Notes under the pieces: generated by a model | What the model was told of the DNA's origin: nothing | Databases searched by the model: none | What the model saw: the letters and a program-made list of their open reading frames with translations, nothing else | In this document: positions 9,840-21,366 of the stretch, in pieces | Layout: every line of letters starts with the position of its first letter | Position numbering within the stretch: position 1 is the stretch's first letter | Assembly (NCBI GenBank): GCA_963691655.1 | Contig: OY829326.1 | Location: forward strand, 147,516,998 to 147,580,997 | Reading direction: 5' to 3' | DNA length: 64,000 bases | Source of the DNA: Toxonevra muliebris | Lineage: Eukaryota; Arthropoda; Insecta; Diptera; Pallopteridae | Program-made: the position numbers and the translations under genes

Positions 9840-11660
9840 AAGAATCCGTTTTAAACTACTTTTCCATAGTTTGAAGAGCATTGAAATTTATTGTCATATA
9901 TTAAAAAATATCCAAAGGATATACAGACATGGCTAAATCAAATTGCATTGAAGCTATGAAGTTATGAGTGTAGGGTATAAATCTGAAAAAAAAATACCTA
10001 CAAAACTTAAAAAGAAAAGCTTTATCGTGTGCCTGTGGTCTGGTCTGACCGAGAAGCATAATAGTACTAGCTGTTACAACAACAACAGTAACCAAAACAA
10101 TTGGCAGTAGCAATATAGCGTCAGTTTAGGGAGGGAGAAAGAAGTATAAAAAAAAGTGTACATATATTTTAATACAAGATATGCGCGACTAAAAGCCGAA
10201 AAATAAAGAAACTGAAATAAAGATACTTTTTGTTTGTTGTTGTACGAGTATTTTTTTTCTTCATTTTCATTTCATAAAATGCTAGTAAAAGCATGAAATA
10301 CAGAAACAGCAGCAGTAGCAGCAGCAAAAATACAATGGCAACAACATCAGCAGCAGTAGCAGCAGCAGAGTAACATCGTCAGCTTGTACTCGTATATGAA
10401 GACGAAAAAAAAATCATGTAGCCTTTTCGTAAATTTTTTTTTTTTTATATATAGGTATATATCAGTATTTATATATTTATATATGTACATGCTTATTTAC
10501 ATAATATACTGTAGTAGTGAACTGTGGCAGCTTTAAAGAAGAAAAGAAAAAAACAAGCAGCAGCATCAACAGCAACAACATTCAAAAGCAGAAGCATATG
10601 AGTTCGCAAAGAACGAACGAGTATGGGCAGTTATATGTGTAGGGGACTCAAGTAGGGTGTGTGCTAGCGTCATAAAGAGTGAAGAAGAAGAAAAAGAGGG
10701 TGAATACGAAATGCAGCCAAAGGAGAAAAGGGAGGCACAATATTACGCAGGATTCTTATGTCGCAGCCATCATCAGTGAAAGGTGCAGATGTAGATTTTT
10801 CTTCATGATAATCATGATGTTGACAATAATGATGATACAAAAATGAAAAAAAAAAAAAAGAAACAGAAAAAAAACTGGAAGCTTTCATTTATTCTTAAGC
10901 TAAAGCTAAAGTTTTTCTTTTCCTTTTACTTGTTTTTTTTTTTCTTTTAATAAAAATACTCAAAAGCACACAGCAACACCAACACCGACATTGTCATTCA
11001 AGAGCCTTCCCCACCATACCATGCCATTCCAGTTAAATCAAACACACTCCCACTTTCCACATTTCATGTAGGTATCACATCACACCACCATTGTCAACTT
11101 ATTGCTAGTGGCAACAACTGCAACCAACAATATCACCTTCCTCTTCCAGCAGCATTGCTATCATCAACAAATGGCAAGTTGTTGTATTCTTGAATGTAGA
11201 ATGTAAAAGTTTTATGGAGCAAATAAGAAATTACAGTATGCTATAAAATTTTGAATATCCTTTAGTCTTCAAGTATAATCGATATATTATATAAGTATAT
11301 AATTTAAAAGTTTTCTATGCTCGAAAGGTATTCAGCCCTATTCAAAATTTTACCGAAATGAAATCTCCGGGGAAATTTGTTTATTTTTGCTTCTTTTCTT
11401 ACGGAATTCAATTTAGGAATTTCTAGATAAGAGCTGATTAAGTACAATACTGTGGTCCCATGAGGACTTGAAACAAAATGTCATATTTACAAACTCAATT
11501 AATCTAATATTGAACTGATTGCAAGCTTTTCTATTGAAACAACATTTTTAAGTATAAGTATTGATAAATATGAATTCTTTTCATAGTTATCAATTCAATT
11601 CCAACTAGGACCATACCCCCTACGAAATATTGATCAGTTTTGATTACAACCAAAGATTAC
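9840..11660. other. Noncoding DNA with CAG/CAA tracts
   Basis: No gene is supported. Imperfect (CAG)n occurs at about 10305-10370 and 10556-10585. AC/CA-rich sequence follows at 10960-11180. Short minus-strand open frames near 9901-10113 and 10670-10888 are low-complexity and have no family resemblance. Confidence 0.4.
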
Positions 11661-11746
11661 ATATCATCGCCTGAGTATTGATTTGGCGTATAGGCATAGG
11701 AATACTTATACACATACGTCAAATCAATTCTCAGGCGACGATATAA
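11661..11746. repeat. 86-bp near-perfect hairpin
   Basis: The left arm ATATCATCGCCTGAGTATTG and the reverse complement of the right arm, ATATCGTCGCCTGAGAATTG, continue into GATTTGGCGTATAGG versus GATTTGACGTATGTG. The arms are about 36 bases with a loop of about a dozen. This is a typical MITE hairpin or a structured RNA candidate; no flanking duplication is evident. Confidence 0.7.
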
Positions 11747-12001
11747 CAATTTTGTTGTCGCTATAAACAGCAAAATGATATATTAATGATTATTGCATTA
11801 TACCAGGACCTATAAGATCCAGGTCTCTGAGTAGTTTTATGCCTAGAGCGTTTTGTCTTATCAAGTTTCTTTCAATAATTTGAGTATTGCAGTTGGGTCT
11901 GTGAATGGAAATGTCTTAAAACAATTAAAGGGTCAATGTCTCGGGACAAAACCAAAGCAATCGCAAACAATAGTATTTGATCTCAGTAACAAAAGCTCAT
12001 A

Positions 12002-13350
12002 ATCTTTTTTCACACTGATTTGAAATTTTGATTTTTTGGCCACAAAATGAATCAAACAATGAGAAAAATCAGATATAAAATTTTATTTAAGGTGGTTCTT
12101 GTCTTCGGCGACCTAAATTAAAAATTTTTGAGGAATATTTCCTTAGAACATTTTAACCCTCTAACTCCCACCAGTATGGTTCATTTTGGGCCCTTTTCTT
12201 AAAAACTCCTTAAAGCTAAGTTTAAGGGGAGGTCAAGGGTTAAAGCCTTCCACAAAATTATTTTTCGGAAAATTACACTAAGGGTCACTAAAGATAAGTA
12301 GCCTCTAGGAATTGAAGCTAACACATAAAAAAAAAAATTAAATTTTATTTGTAAACATATAAAAAAACTAAATTAAATTTTATTTGTAAACATATATTGC
12401 AATATGCAATATTAAGTATGATTAGTAATATCCTTTTAAGAGAATCAATTAATGATATTGTAATAGAGATGTTGCATTCGAAAAACTTGACGTCAATATA
12501 TCAATAAAAATACATTTCCTGCACTACCATTTGGATTATTCTGAAAAACAACTTGCTACGGAATCGGAAGAGCAATAGGAACAGTATCATAAGGTATCCT
12601 TGCCATTTGAAATGATATAACTCGAAGTTTTGCATTGGCAAAAGCTTTGTTTTTTTTTTTTGTATTAAATGGGTTTGTTTCAGAAACAGAGGAAAGAAAA
12701 CTCCAGATGTAATACTGGCTGAAACTTATTGGTGGTCCAAAACCATATTCGAAGAACAGGATGAAAACAGAGGAAGCGAAGAAAAATTTGAGGATATCAA
12801 TATGAAACATGTTGTAGTTTCAGACTTTTTATTATTTGATAGAGAGGATGATAATAATATGGACTTAACCTAGGAATAATGTTACAATATAAAAGGCGTG
12901 GGGGTGGGAGGAGAGGGAGGGTCACTGCACCGTTACAAAATTATTAAATGATTCCCTGCTGCCAAAGGTTTCTACGTTCCATAATTACAGCACTTATTAC
13001 AGGGATATGTTTGCAAACAAATTTCTTAATACTTAATTTCGTTTTTTTTTATGTGTTACCTTTAATTCTTCGATGACCCTTAGTGAAATTTTACAAAGCA
13101 TATTGCTGTGGAAGGTTTTAACCCTTGGCCTCCCCTTAAGCCCATCTTTTAAGGAATTTTTAAGAAAAAGGCCCAAAATGACCCATACTGGTGGCAGCTA
13201 GAGGGTTAAAATGTTCTAAGGAAATATTCCTCGAACAATTTTAATACAGGTCGCAACGGACAAGAACCACCTCAAATAAAATCTTATATATAATTTTTCT
13301 CATTGTTTGATTCGATTTAAAACCAAAGGATCAAAATTTCAAACCACTGT
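12002..13350. mobile_element. 1.35-kb long inverted repeat with TTAA/CCCT piggyBac-like ends inside each arm
   Basis: Roughly 350-base arms (12002-12360 and 13010-13350) are inverted copies with many substitutions and small indels. Shared blocks, read left to right, include CAATGAGAAAAAT, GGTGGTTCTTGTC, GAGGAATATTTCCTTAGAAC, CCAGTATGG and AACACATAAAAAAAAA. In each arm a segment of about 90 bases begins TTAACCCTCTA (left arm orientation) and ends AAGGGTTAA, the TTAA-CCC arrangement of piggyBac-type ends, also seen at the 41653-43168 element. The central 650 bases carry no recognisable transposase. It may be two inverted solo copies of one element or one foldback element. Confidence 0.6.
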
Positions 13351-13479
13351 AAAAAATGATGATGAAAAAATTGAAGCAAAAAGAGATTGAGGGGTTTGTT
13401 CGATCGAATAGAACTATGACACTTTAATTAATTCTTTCACTTTTTCATGAATATTCACAAAATTTAATGTATCAATTTT

Positions 13480-13865
13480 AAGATTTAGTGAATATTTCAT
13501 TGATTTGATAAAACTTTGCATTAATTCATTGATTCATTGAATTTTTTGCAATTTTAATTATTTTTTCATAAATTCAATAATTCTTTTTATTAATTCAATT
13601 AATCTTTTTATTATAGTTCAATTAATTTTTACATTAGTTTAATTAATTTTTTTCATTAGCTCAATTAATTTTTTCATTAATTCGATTAATTTTTTACATT
13701 AATTCAATTCAGCTTTTCATTAATTCAATTAATTTTTTCATTAGTTGAATTAATTTTTTTATTATTTTGATTAATTTTTTCATTAATTCAATTAAGTTTT
13801 TCATTAATTCAATTCATTTTTTCATTAGTTGATTTAATTTTTTCATTAATTCAACGATTTTCATT
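13480..13865. repeat. AT minisatellite of ATTAATTTTTTC..TTCA units
   Basis: About twenty imperfect units of roughly 20 bases (CATTAATTCAATTAATTTTT and variants) in a row. Copies differ by one to four bases. Confidence 0.85.
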
Positions 13866-16408
13866 AACCACTTTAAATAAATAAATCTTCAAATTATAAT
13901 TTCATAATTTTATTGAAATATATTTTAGATTTTGAGTTCTTCAGGTACTTGTGAAATATTTATATACACCCCACTGAAAGAACCAGCTACTTTCGGTTAT
14001 GAAAAAATGAATGAAATTACATAAATACATACAGCGAAAATATCTAAAGCTGAAAAGGTTCGTGACAACATTCATACTCCTTTTTCTTCTTATTTTTTTA
14101 TTTTTCTTTATTACTTTTTCTACAAAAACTGCAAATATACACTAAAATATGCATATATTAATACCCAGTTGAGAAAGTTTTCTAGGCTGCCCACATTGCT
14201 ACACAATTGTCTACGAAATATTTTATATAGTGGTTTTCTAAAATATAAACAAAAATTAAAATTATAGCATTTAATGATTAGTATTAGTATGGAAAAAAAA
14301 AATTGTTTTTTTTTAATTCTACAGGGCACTTCGGTAAAAAAAAAGCGGCAGCTCTCTTAAAAAAAAAAATAGAAAAACACGAATCACCAACGTATGTAGG
14401 GTACAAACGATTTCTTAGATGGCAATCCTTGGCTAATTAGGCCTTGTCCACAATTCAACCTTGAATTGTGGTCAAGGTCAATTTTTGTTTTATGGATCGG
14501 AACGCCTTTCTATGAAGTTAGCTGGACAATTTTCTTGCTGACTCTTTTAAAGAGAAAATCATATGTCTACATTTTTTTTTTTAACAATTTTTTTCTGCCA
14601 AACTAGCTAAGTTTTTGAAGACATTACTAGTGACTTGGTCAAGGCGAACACACTTTTCGACTGGGTATATGTACAATGTATGAATGTTTATTATATAAAG
14701 ACCCTTTACTTGAATTCTTATATTTGCAAACATGAACAAAAGAGCATGAAAACTTAAAATAAAAATAATAAAATTTAAAAATGTACTTGTAGATACTTTA
14801 TAAAGCAAAATAAGAAAAAAAAAAGAAAAAAATAAAATAAATAAATAAAATAAAAAATAAAAACTACGTAAAATTACAAAGATATGAAAATAAAAAAATT
14901 GAAATCTGCTGTTGCTGACAAAATACAGGGTGAAAATAAAAAAAAAACAAGCATATAATAAATAATCTCATAATCTAAACTATATATATATGGTATGAAT
15001 GTAAAACGCAAAACGACGTCGTTGTAATTCTGAAACTGAATAAAAAATAAATCAATGAATGAATCACACATTTTGTGTAATTTTCCACAGGGTTCGGGTT
15101 TGAATTTGGGTACATCTTCACAGTAAATAAATTTCATATCTCTACACCACATTTTGAACTGCGCGACATCAAATTAAATAACAATAAAAATGTAATGAAT
15201 ACAGATGAAGGTATGAATGTTGTAGTTGTTGCTTTTTTTTCGCTAAAGTAGCCTTATACAAAAACAAGAGAAATAGGTACCTACTACTGGTATATAAAGG
15301 TGTACCATGTATTTATATACTACATAAATAAAACGACGATTAGTGTTCAGGTAAAATGAAAAAAAAAAAAAAAAAAAACCTAGTAGTTTGTTTTCGAATA
15401 ATATCGAATAATTTTGCAGTCCATTTATAGCAAAAAAAAAAAAGTACAAAAAGAAACACGCTGCTGTTTGTTGTATTGAATGGCATTTTAACATTTTGAG
15501 GGTTAAAGAAACAACCCTCAATAAGTAATAACAATAATAACAATACGAGAAACGTAATATAAACAAGCATTAATTACGCATTATATTCATGAAATAACAT
15601 GCACAAATTCACGTATACATTTATTTCACTTTCAGCATTTTACACTCAAGAAATTATTAAAGCAATAAATTCTCAATATTTTTTATTTTTATTTTCATTT
15701 TCTTTTTTTTTTTTTTTTTTTTTTTTGATTTTTATTTTTAGTAATAAATACTGAGTAATAATCCTATCCTAGGAGCCATTCATCGTTTATTATGAGTTAA
15801 TTCTGTTATTTCGTTATAATTTTGCATTTTAAATGCATGAGGAATGAATGTATGCGATCATTGTTTATATACATACCACAAGTATATAATCACATGTAGG
15901 TATATATGTACATCATAAATAGTTGGTTATTTATTAGATTTTTCCATGAATTAGTTTCTTTTTTTTTTCATTTATATTATTAAATTGACCTTGATATACA
16001 TACATTTTAAGTAACAATTTACTGTTGGGCTTGTTTGTTGTTGTTGTTTTTTTTTTACTGTGTGTGTGCTGGTATAGTTATTTATATTTGGTAAAAATTA
16101 TACTAAAATTCTTATCAACTTATGAACTGAATTTATGTAGGCAAATATATTAAAGTTAATTTTAAATGAAAATTAAAACCACCCAGATTCCTACAGTAGA
16201 CCCCAGAACAAAGCCCTTAAATGATGTAATCTAACCATCGTTAATTACAACATCACAGAAAGTTAAAGAAAAGTTTGCGTAAATGCGTAAATATACAGAG
16301 GTGAAACAGATTTACATTACACTCTAGTAAAACCCATTCTCTTGTCATACTTGGAGAATTTCAAACGAGTGTAAATCGGCTGAAAAACTTATATATACAC
16401 TAAATATA
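13866..16408. other. AT-rich noncoding DNA with a 36-bp palindrome
   Basis: No gene is supported. At 14442-14477 CCTTGTCCACAATTCAA and TTGAATTGTGGTCAAGG form a palindrome with one mismatched pair and a 2-base spacer. Poly(A) of about 18 bases lies near 15360-15378 and a T tract of about 26 bases near 15701-15726. Minus-strand open frames around 15243-15570 are translations of these tracts. Confidence 0.45.
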
Positions 16409-17633
16409 TTGGGAGTATGAATGTATAAACTCGTAATTGTGACTAACTTCATATCTATCATACGCGCCATTTTTTTGACATTGATAGCTATTCTATCTCG
16501 AAGAGCGCCAAAAATACTATAAGAATTGATCTGTCAAATAATTTTCATAGTTTTACAAAAGTGTTTTACTATAGCTGAAAATGTCGAATTTCGTGCCAAC
16601 AAAACAACATTTGCGGGAAGCTTTAATTTGCTTCTTCCATTTAAAGAAAAACGCAACTGAAGCACATCGTTTACTCACTGAAGCTTATCCTGACTGTGCT
16701 ATAGACGTTAGAATGTGTCAGGTGTGGTATGCCCGTTTCAAAAGTGGTGATTTTGATGTTGAAGACAGGGAACGTTCAGGCGGCCCGAAAAAGTTCGAAG
16801 ATGAAGAATTGAAGGCATTACTCGAAGAAGATTTATGTCAAACGCAACAAGAACTTGCAGAATCTTTAGGAGTTGATCAATTAACCATTTCTAAACGATT
16901 AAAAGCATTGGGAATGAGTCAAAAGCAAGGAAATTGGGTGCCGAGAGACGTCGAACGACGATTTTTCACATGTGAACTGCTGATTGAACGACAGAAAAGG
17001 GTTTTCTGCATCGTATTGTGACTGGCGGTGAGGGACCGCCCGGACATGCATCAACATCAACGGCAAAGCAGAACATCCATGAATCCAAGCTCATGCTGTG
17101 TATTTGGTGGGATATGAATGGTGTCGTGTATTATGAGCTGTTGAAACCGAATGAAACGATCACTGGCGACCGCTACCGACTACAATTGATGCGTTTGAGC
17201 CGAGCATTAAAGGATAAGAGGCCAGAATATGAGAATAGACACAACGAAGTTATTCTTCAGCACGACAATGCTCGGTCGCATGTTGCAAGGCAAGTAAAAA
17301 CATACTTGGAAACGCTGAAATGGGAAGTGCTACCCCACCCGCCGTATTCTCCAGACATTGCTCCTTCTGATTACCACTTGTTCCGATCGATGACACATGG
17401 TTTGGATGAACAGCACTTCCGTTCTTCCGAAGAACTCAAAAAATGGGTCGATTCGTGGATAGCCTCAAAAGATGAGGAGTTCTTTCGACGCGGAATCCGT
17501 ATGCTACCAGAAAGATGGGAAAAGGTTGTGGCTAACGATGGAAAATACTTTAAAGAATAAATTTATAATCACTTTTTCACAATAAATGTCCAAATTACGA
17601 AAAAAATACGAGTTTATACATTCATACTCCCAA
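16409..17633 (+). mobile_element. mariner element, complete ends, internally deleted
   Basis: A 1,225-bp mariner bounded by TA (16407-16408 and 17634-17635), the duplicated target of Tc1/mariner elements. The inverted ends begin TTGGGAGTATGAATGTATAA and match perfectly for 27 bases, so the insertion is not ancient or has ends still under selection. It contains one broken transposase gene on the plus strand. Nonautonomous as it stands, but such a copy could be mobilised if an intact relative exists in the genome. Confidence 0.92.
16581..17560 (+). pseudogene. mariner transposase with lost first catalytic aspartate
   Basis: The family makes DNA breaks at the element ends using a D,D34D triad. 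The first frame (146 codons from ATG 16581) holds the two N-terminal helix-turn-helix domains: FVPTKQHLREALICFFHLKK near residue 4, the VWYARFKSGDF block near 48, and the WVPRDV linker motif near 118. The second frame (to TAA at 17560) holds LCIWWDMNGVVYYELL, the second aspartate in HDNARSH and the third in PYSPDIAPSDYHLF, 34 residues later. Between them a deletion of about 20 codons near 17020-17040 removes the TGDE/KW block with the first aspartate and shifts the frame by one base. The rest reads cleanly. Sequence style is close to the cecropia/mellifera-type mariners, from memory of the family. Confidence 0.93.
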
Positions 17634-17828
17634 TAATAAAACTTAGAAAAAAAAATTGAGACCTATTGCTTAGGCGGAGTTTACATTTGCAAGAAAATGG
17701 CCGCAATTTTTTTCAAAAAGTGTTTCTCGCTTTGAACGAAAAACCGCAAGTTACTTCTCTTTTTTATTGACATCAGCAATTTACTCTCAAAAATACTTTT
17801 TGCAGATGTGTACTTCGTCTTAATATTA

Positions 17829-18498
17829 TGTTCCCACTGAACCGAAATTGCGGAGTTTCGATCATTTTCATGGTTTCGGCTGAAACTCCATTGAAATGCT
17901 CGATTTCGGCATATAAAAAAATGTTAAACGAAACTACGGAAATAAGATGGTTTCAACGAAACTGCGTTGAAACCCAGCAAAAAATTTAATGCAACCCTGA
18001 ATGCGTTCAGCGAATTGAATATTAAAATGGATTTGCACTAACATTTTTATTCAGACATTTATGTTTAGCTTTGCTTACAATTTGATTAATATGGAGGAAC
18101 GGAAATATAAAAAAAAGAAATTTATGGAGTGCAAGAGAAGAGGAGCTCATAGCCGAGGTATGGTCAGAAAAGGTGGAGGAGCTATGTAGAGCCAAAAAAA
18201 AAAAATAGCCCTACATATGAACAAATGACGGAGGAGCTTCAGCAGCAAGGCTGCATAGTGGTTTAAGTGAAACAAGATACATAACAATTGATGCTATCTT
18301 CTATGAACTTTTATTTCGTTGCTAAATATTTTGTTTATCATTTTGATTCTCTATATTAGCCGCCGTCATTTTACAACAAGAAATAAACAATGAACTGTCA
18401 AACGAAACCATAATCGAATTCAACTCCACAATGTAAACGATTGTTGTTTAGTTCGAAACCATTTGCCGAAACTGCGCGATTTCGGCTCAGTGGGAGCA
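17829..18498 (+). mobile_element. PIF/Harbinger-like nonautonomous element, 670 bp
   Basis: The left end TGTTCCCACTGAACCGAAAT and the reverse complement of the right end, TGCTCCCACTGAGCCGAAAT, match at all but two of 20 bases and continue with GCGxAGTTTCG. TA flanks both sides. A decayed frame from about 18120 reads WSAREEELIAEVWSEK, shifts in an A run, then continues NSPTYEQMTEELQQQGC. This resembles the Myb/SANT-like DNA-binding domain protein that accompanies PIF/Harbinger transposases. The nuclease gene itself is absent. The superfamily call is inference from that domain; the 3-base target expected for Harbinger is not clear. Confidence 0.6.
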
Positions 18499-18818
18499 TA
18501 GTATAAGACCGTTTTTCGGTCTCTTAAATTGAGAGCGTATAAATTTCATACAAAAAAAAAAAACGAAAAAAGAGTGCAACATTAGGTCGGTGCCTTTATG
18601 GTATATGGTATAACACAACCAAAGCAGCCGCCCTCTAACCGCCTACTTCTTCTGAGAGAATAAACACAATAAGAGGATAAACCTCTAGCGTCAAAAATAT
18701 GCAAAAGAAAAACAAAACAAAAGCAATTAAACTTGATTTTTTTATCAAAAAGTTAGAGGAAAAATTCAAGATTCAGTAGTTTGAAACAATTGTTGCATAA
18801 ATGAAAATTATTTACTTT

Positions 18819-19159
18819 AGCTGCGTTTTATACGCCACTTGATTCTAGTTATGTATAACTAGCAGCGATAATTGTATGGAAAAACAACAACAAAGCGGCA
18901 GAGAAAACACGTATAACTATAGCTACTGCTAATAACGAAACATGACAGTTTGGCAAAAAAACAGAAAAGGAAAATATTTGAAATGTCTGGCGGTGAAAAT
19001 AAGTTAAAATCATCGTTAAATATTCTTATATAGAGTAAAAACTAAAAACAATGCCTGCGATTGACCGCAATGACTGGGATCCATTAAAATATTTCAGTTC
19101 TAGCTGCTGAGCAGTTTCATTGTGAATAACGTAAACTGACTGGCGAATAAAACACAGCT
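18819..19159. mobile_element. MITE nested in the left arm of the foldback element
   Basis: It begins AGCTGCGTTTTATACGCCA and ends TGGCGAATAAAACACAGCT, inverted copies with two differences. The foldback right arm runs straight through the equivalent point without it, which shows directly that this 341-bp block was inserted later. A short TTTA-like duplication may flank it. Confidence 0.75.
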
Positions 19160-19235
19160 TTTATTTATTTGTGCAAAATCATATGTTTTCGTACTAAAAC
19201 TTGGCAGCATTTGTTTGTTTTTTCAATAATATAGC

Positions 19236-19346
19236 AATGTTTCCCCTCTCACAAGAGAGAAAACATTATGAAGTTGAGAGAATTTGAATAGAATCTAAAT
19301 TCTCTCAGCTTCAGAATGTTTTCTCTCTTGTTAGAGGGGAAACATT
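19236..19346. mobile_element. 111-bp hairpin element in the foldback centre
   Basis: AATGTTTCCCCTCTCACAAG at the left and CTTGTTAGAGGGGAAACATT at the right continue inward as GAGAGAAAACATT.TGAAG.TGAGAGAATTT and its inverse, giving arms of about 50 bases with two or three mismatches and a loop of about 12. Confidence 0.8.
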
Positions 19347-19348
19347 GG

Positions 19349-19674
19349 GTGCGTTTCCCGGATGCAAAATCAGAAAATCTGCTTTCAAAGTTTATTAGAA
19401 ACGCGCTGCTGAGTGCTTCTGATTAGCAAAGCGAACGCTATTTTTATAATCATATTATATTTCTGATTTTTCAGGTCAGCATGATTTCTTAAAACTTTGA
19501 CAGTTCTCGACACAAGTGCGAAATCATCCAAAACATTTCACAAACTAGAATTTAATGATTTTTAAAAAAAATTTTACAACTTATGCGTTATGCCATTTCT
19601 AAGACGCAAACACTGACAACAAATTTTTAATCATTTCGAAATCAGCTTTTCTGATTTGGACCCGGGAAACGCAC
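19349..19674. mobile_element. 326-bp MITE with GTGCGTTTCCCGG ends
   Basis: The left end GTGCGTTTCCCGG is followed by ATGCAAAATCAGAAAA. The right end, in reverse complement, reads GTGCGTTTCCCGGG then TCCAAATCAGAAAAGC. The interior is AT-rich and non-coding. It directly adjoins the 111-bp hairpin. No target duplication could be fixed. Confidence 0.7.
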
Positions 19675-20097
19675 TCACTGTCATATTTTTCACGAAAAAT
19701 CTAAGTGCTGCCAAGTTTTAATCCGAAAATATATGTATTTTTTCGAGTTTCGTTTTGTTTCTTGATTCTTTAATTGATTTTGCACAAATAAATGAAGTAA
19801 ATCATTCTAATTTATGCAACAGTTATTTCAAATTGCAGGATCGTGAATTTTTCCTTTTATTTTTTGTCAACTGACAACATAAATAACAAAAAAAAATTAA
19901 CTTTTGTTTTGTTTTTCTTTTTATATATTTTTGTCGCTAGAGGTTGGCGCTCTTATTGTGTTCATTCTCTCAGAAGAAGTCGGCGACTGGAAGTCGGCTG
20001 TTTTGGTTATGTTTATGCCATTAAGGTTACTGACTGTACTTTTTTAAATATTTACAAAGCTTCAAAATTAAAGCAATTTGAATTTGAAGATTTGTAG

Positions 20098-21209
20098 ATG
20101 CCATAGGATTTCATCTAAGAAACTTTTTAGTGTTTGAACAACTATCTAGGAATTTGAATATTTTTTTTTTTAATGTGACTTCCAATTCGAGAATATCAAA
20201 GAACGTCACACATATAAATATCTCTTCAAATATTTGATAAACTAAATACTAGGTAGATATTAAATGTTATACGTAAATGCAAAAAGATGTTGATGTCACC
20301 TTGTCATATTGATATACAGAAATTAAAATAAAACGAGAAATACAAATTAAATTCACATTACTTACTATAAATACAATTTCATGAATATTTTCAGCATGAC
20401 ATTTCAAGGTAATGTATACAATATGCACATAAGTTATATACTTAGAGTATATATATATTGTATATATAAATTTTGATACCTACAAAATATTATTACTAAA
20501 ACAAATTTTAAATCAAAGCAATATAAAATGCGGTAGTTCGTTCGCTTGTAAATTAAAATGAATGTATTGGAAAAAATTTATATATGTATGTTTGAATATG
20601 TGTTCATGCATTTTCAAACAATTGAAAAAAAAATATATAAATCAGCTGTCTATCTGTCTGAATATCTAGCGAATTTGTCTGTCAAATGCAGCCATATTTA
20701 GCCCCTAAATTGACATATCACATACTTTTGTATATTTATTATGAAATGCGTGGGTAAAAGAGCATATAGGGCGATTGGAAAAAAGTAAAAGAAAATATGT
20801 ATAAAGTAAAAATAGATAGAAGTAAATCAAGAGAAAGGAAGGAAGGAAATGTGAAAGACTGGAAGAAGTAAGCAAGAATTTAGTATATACTAAAAATACC
20901 ATGGTATAAACACCCTCCCTCACCACTAGCACCCTCAACATTTGACATATGTATGTATATTGTAAGCAACCCACATACCAGAATATTGAGAGAAAGAAGA
21001 AATCAGCTAAACGTATATGAAGAATAAACAATTAGAAAAATAAAAGAATTAGAAATATGGTATGTTGTAAATTGAAAACAAACAAACAAGTAAAGAAGAA
21101 GTAACTAATAAAAGCAATTTAATGGAAAAATTTACTAACAGCTGCTGCCGGTGCAATACAGAAAAAAAACAACAACAAGAAAGGGAAATCTAACAAAATA
21201 TATATGTGA
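20098..21209. other. AT-rich noncoding DNA
   Basis: No gene seen. TATATA-rich stretches (20440-20470) and A-rich low complexity. The minus-strand open frame at 20705-21031 is low complexity and unsupported. Confidence 0.4.
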
Positions 21210-21366
21210 TAAGGAGTGAGATTGAAAAAATCTTAACACACCTTTTACCTAATAATTGTTTTTGGGTGTAAAATTTAAAAATTTCTTTGATCTAGTTATC
21301 TTTGAAAAATATGTCAGTTGTTATTTTTAATGACAAACATGTTGATTTATTGTGAGTTTGATCAAA

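Larger units (their letters stand above)
18583..20037. mobile_element. Large foldback element, arms interrupted by nested insertions
   Basis: The outer arms are inverted copies. On the left, CTTCTTCTGAGAGAATAAAC, CAATAAGAG, CCTCTAGCG and GTTGCATAAAT occur at 18646-18805. Their reverse complements occur in the same order on the right, ending at about 19990. Outside these, ATGGTATAACACAACCAAAG pairs with the inverse of CTGTTTTGGTTATGTTTATG. The arms resume with TTTATTTGTGCAAAATCA and AAAACTTGGCAGCA (19163-19210, inverse at 19711-19795). The left arm is split by a 341-bp insertion and the centre is occupied by a 111-bp hairpin and a 326-bp inverted-repeat element. No protein is encoded. The outermost bases are only approximate. 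Confidence 0.75.
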
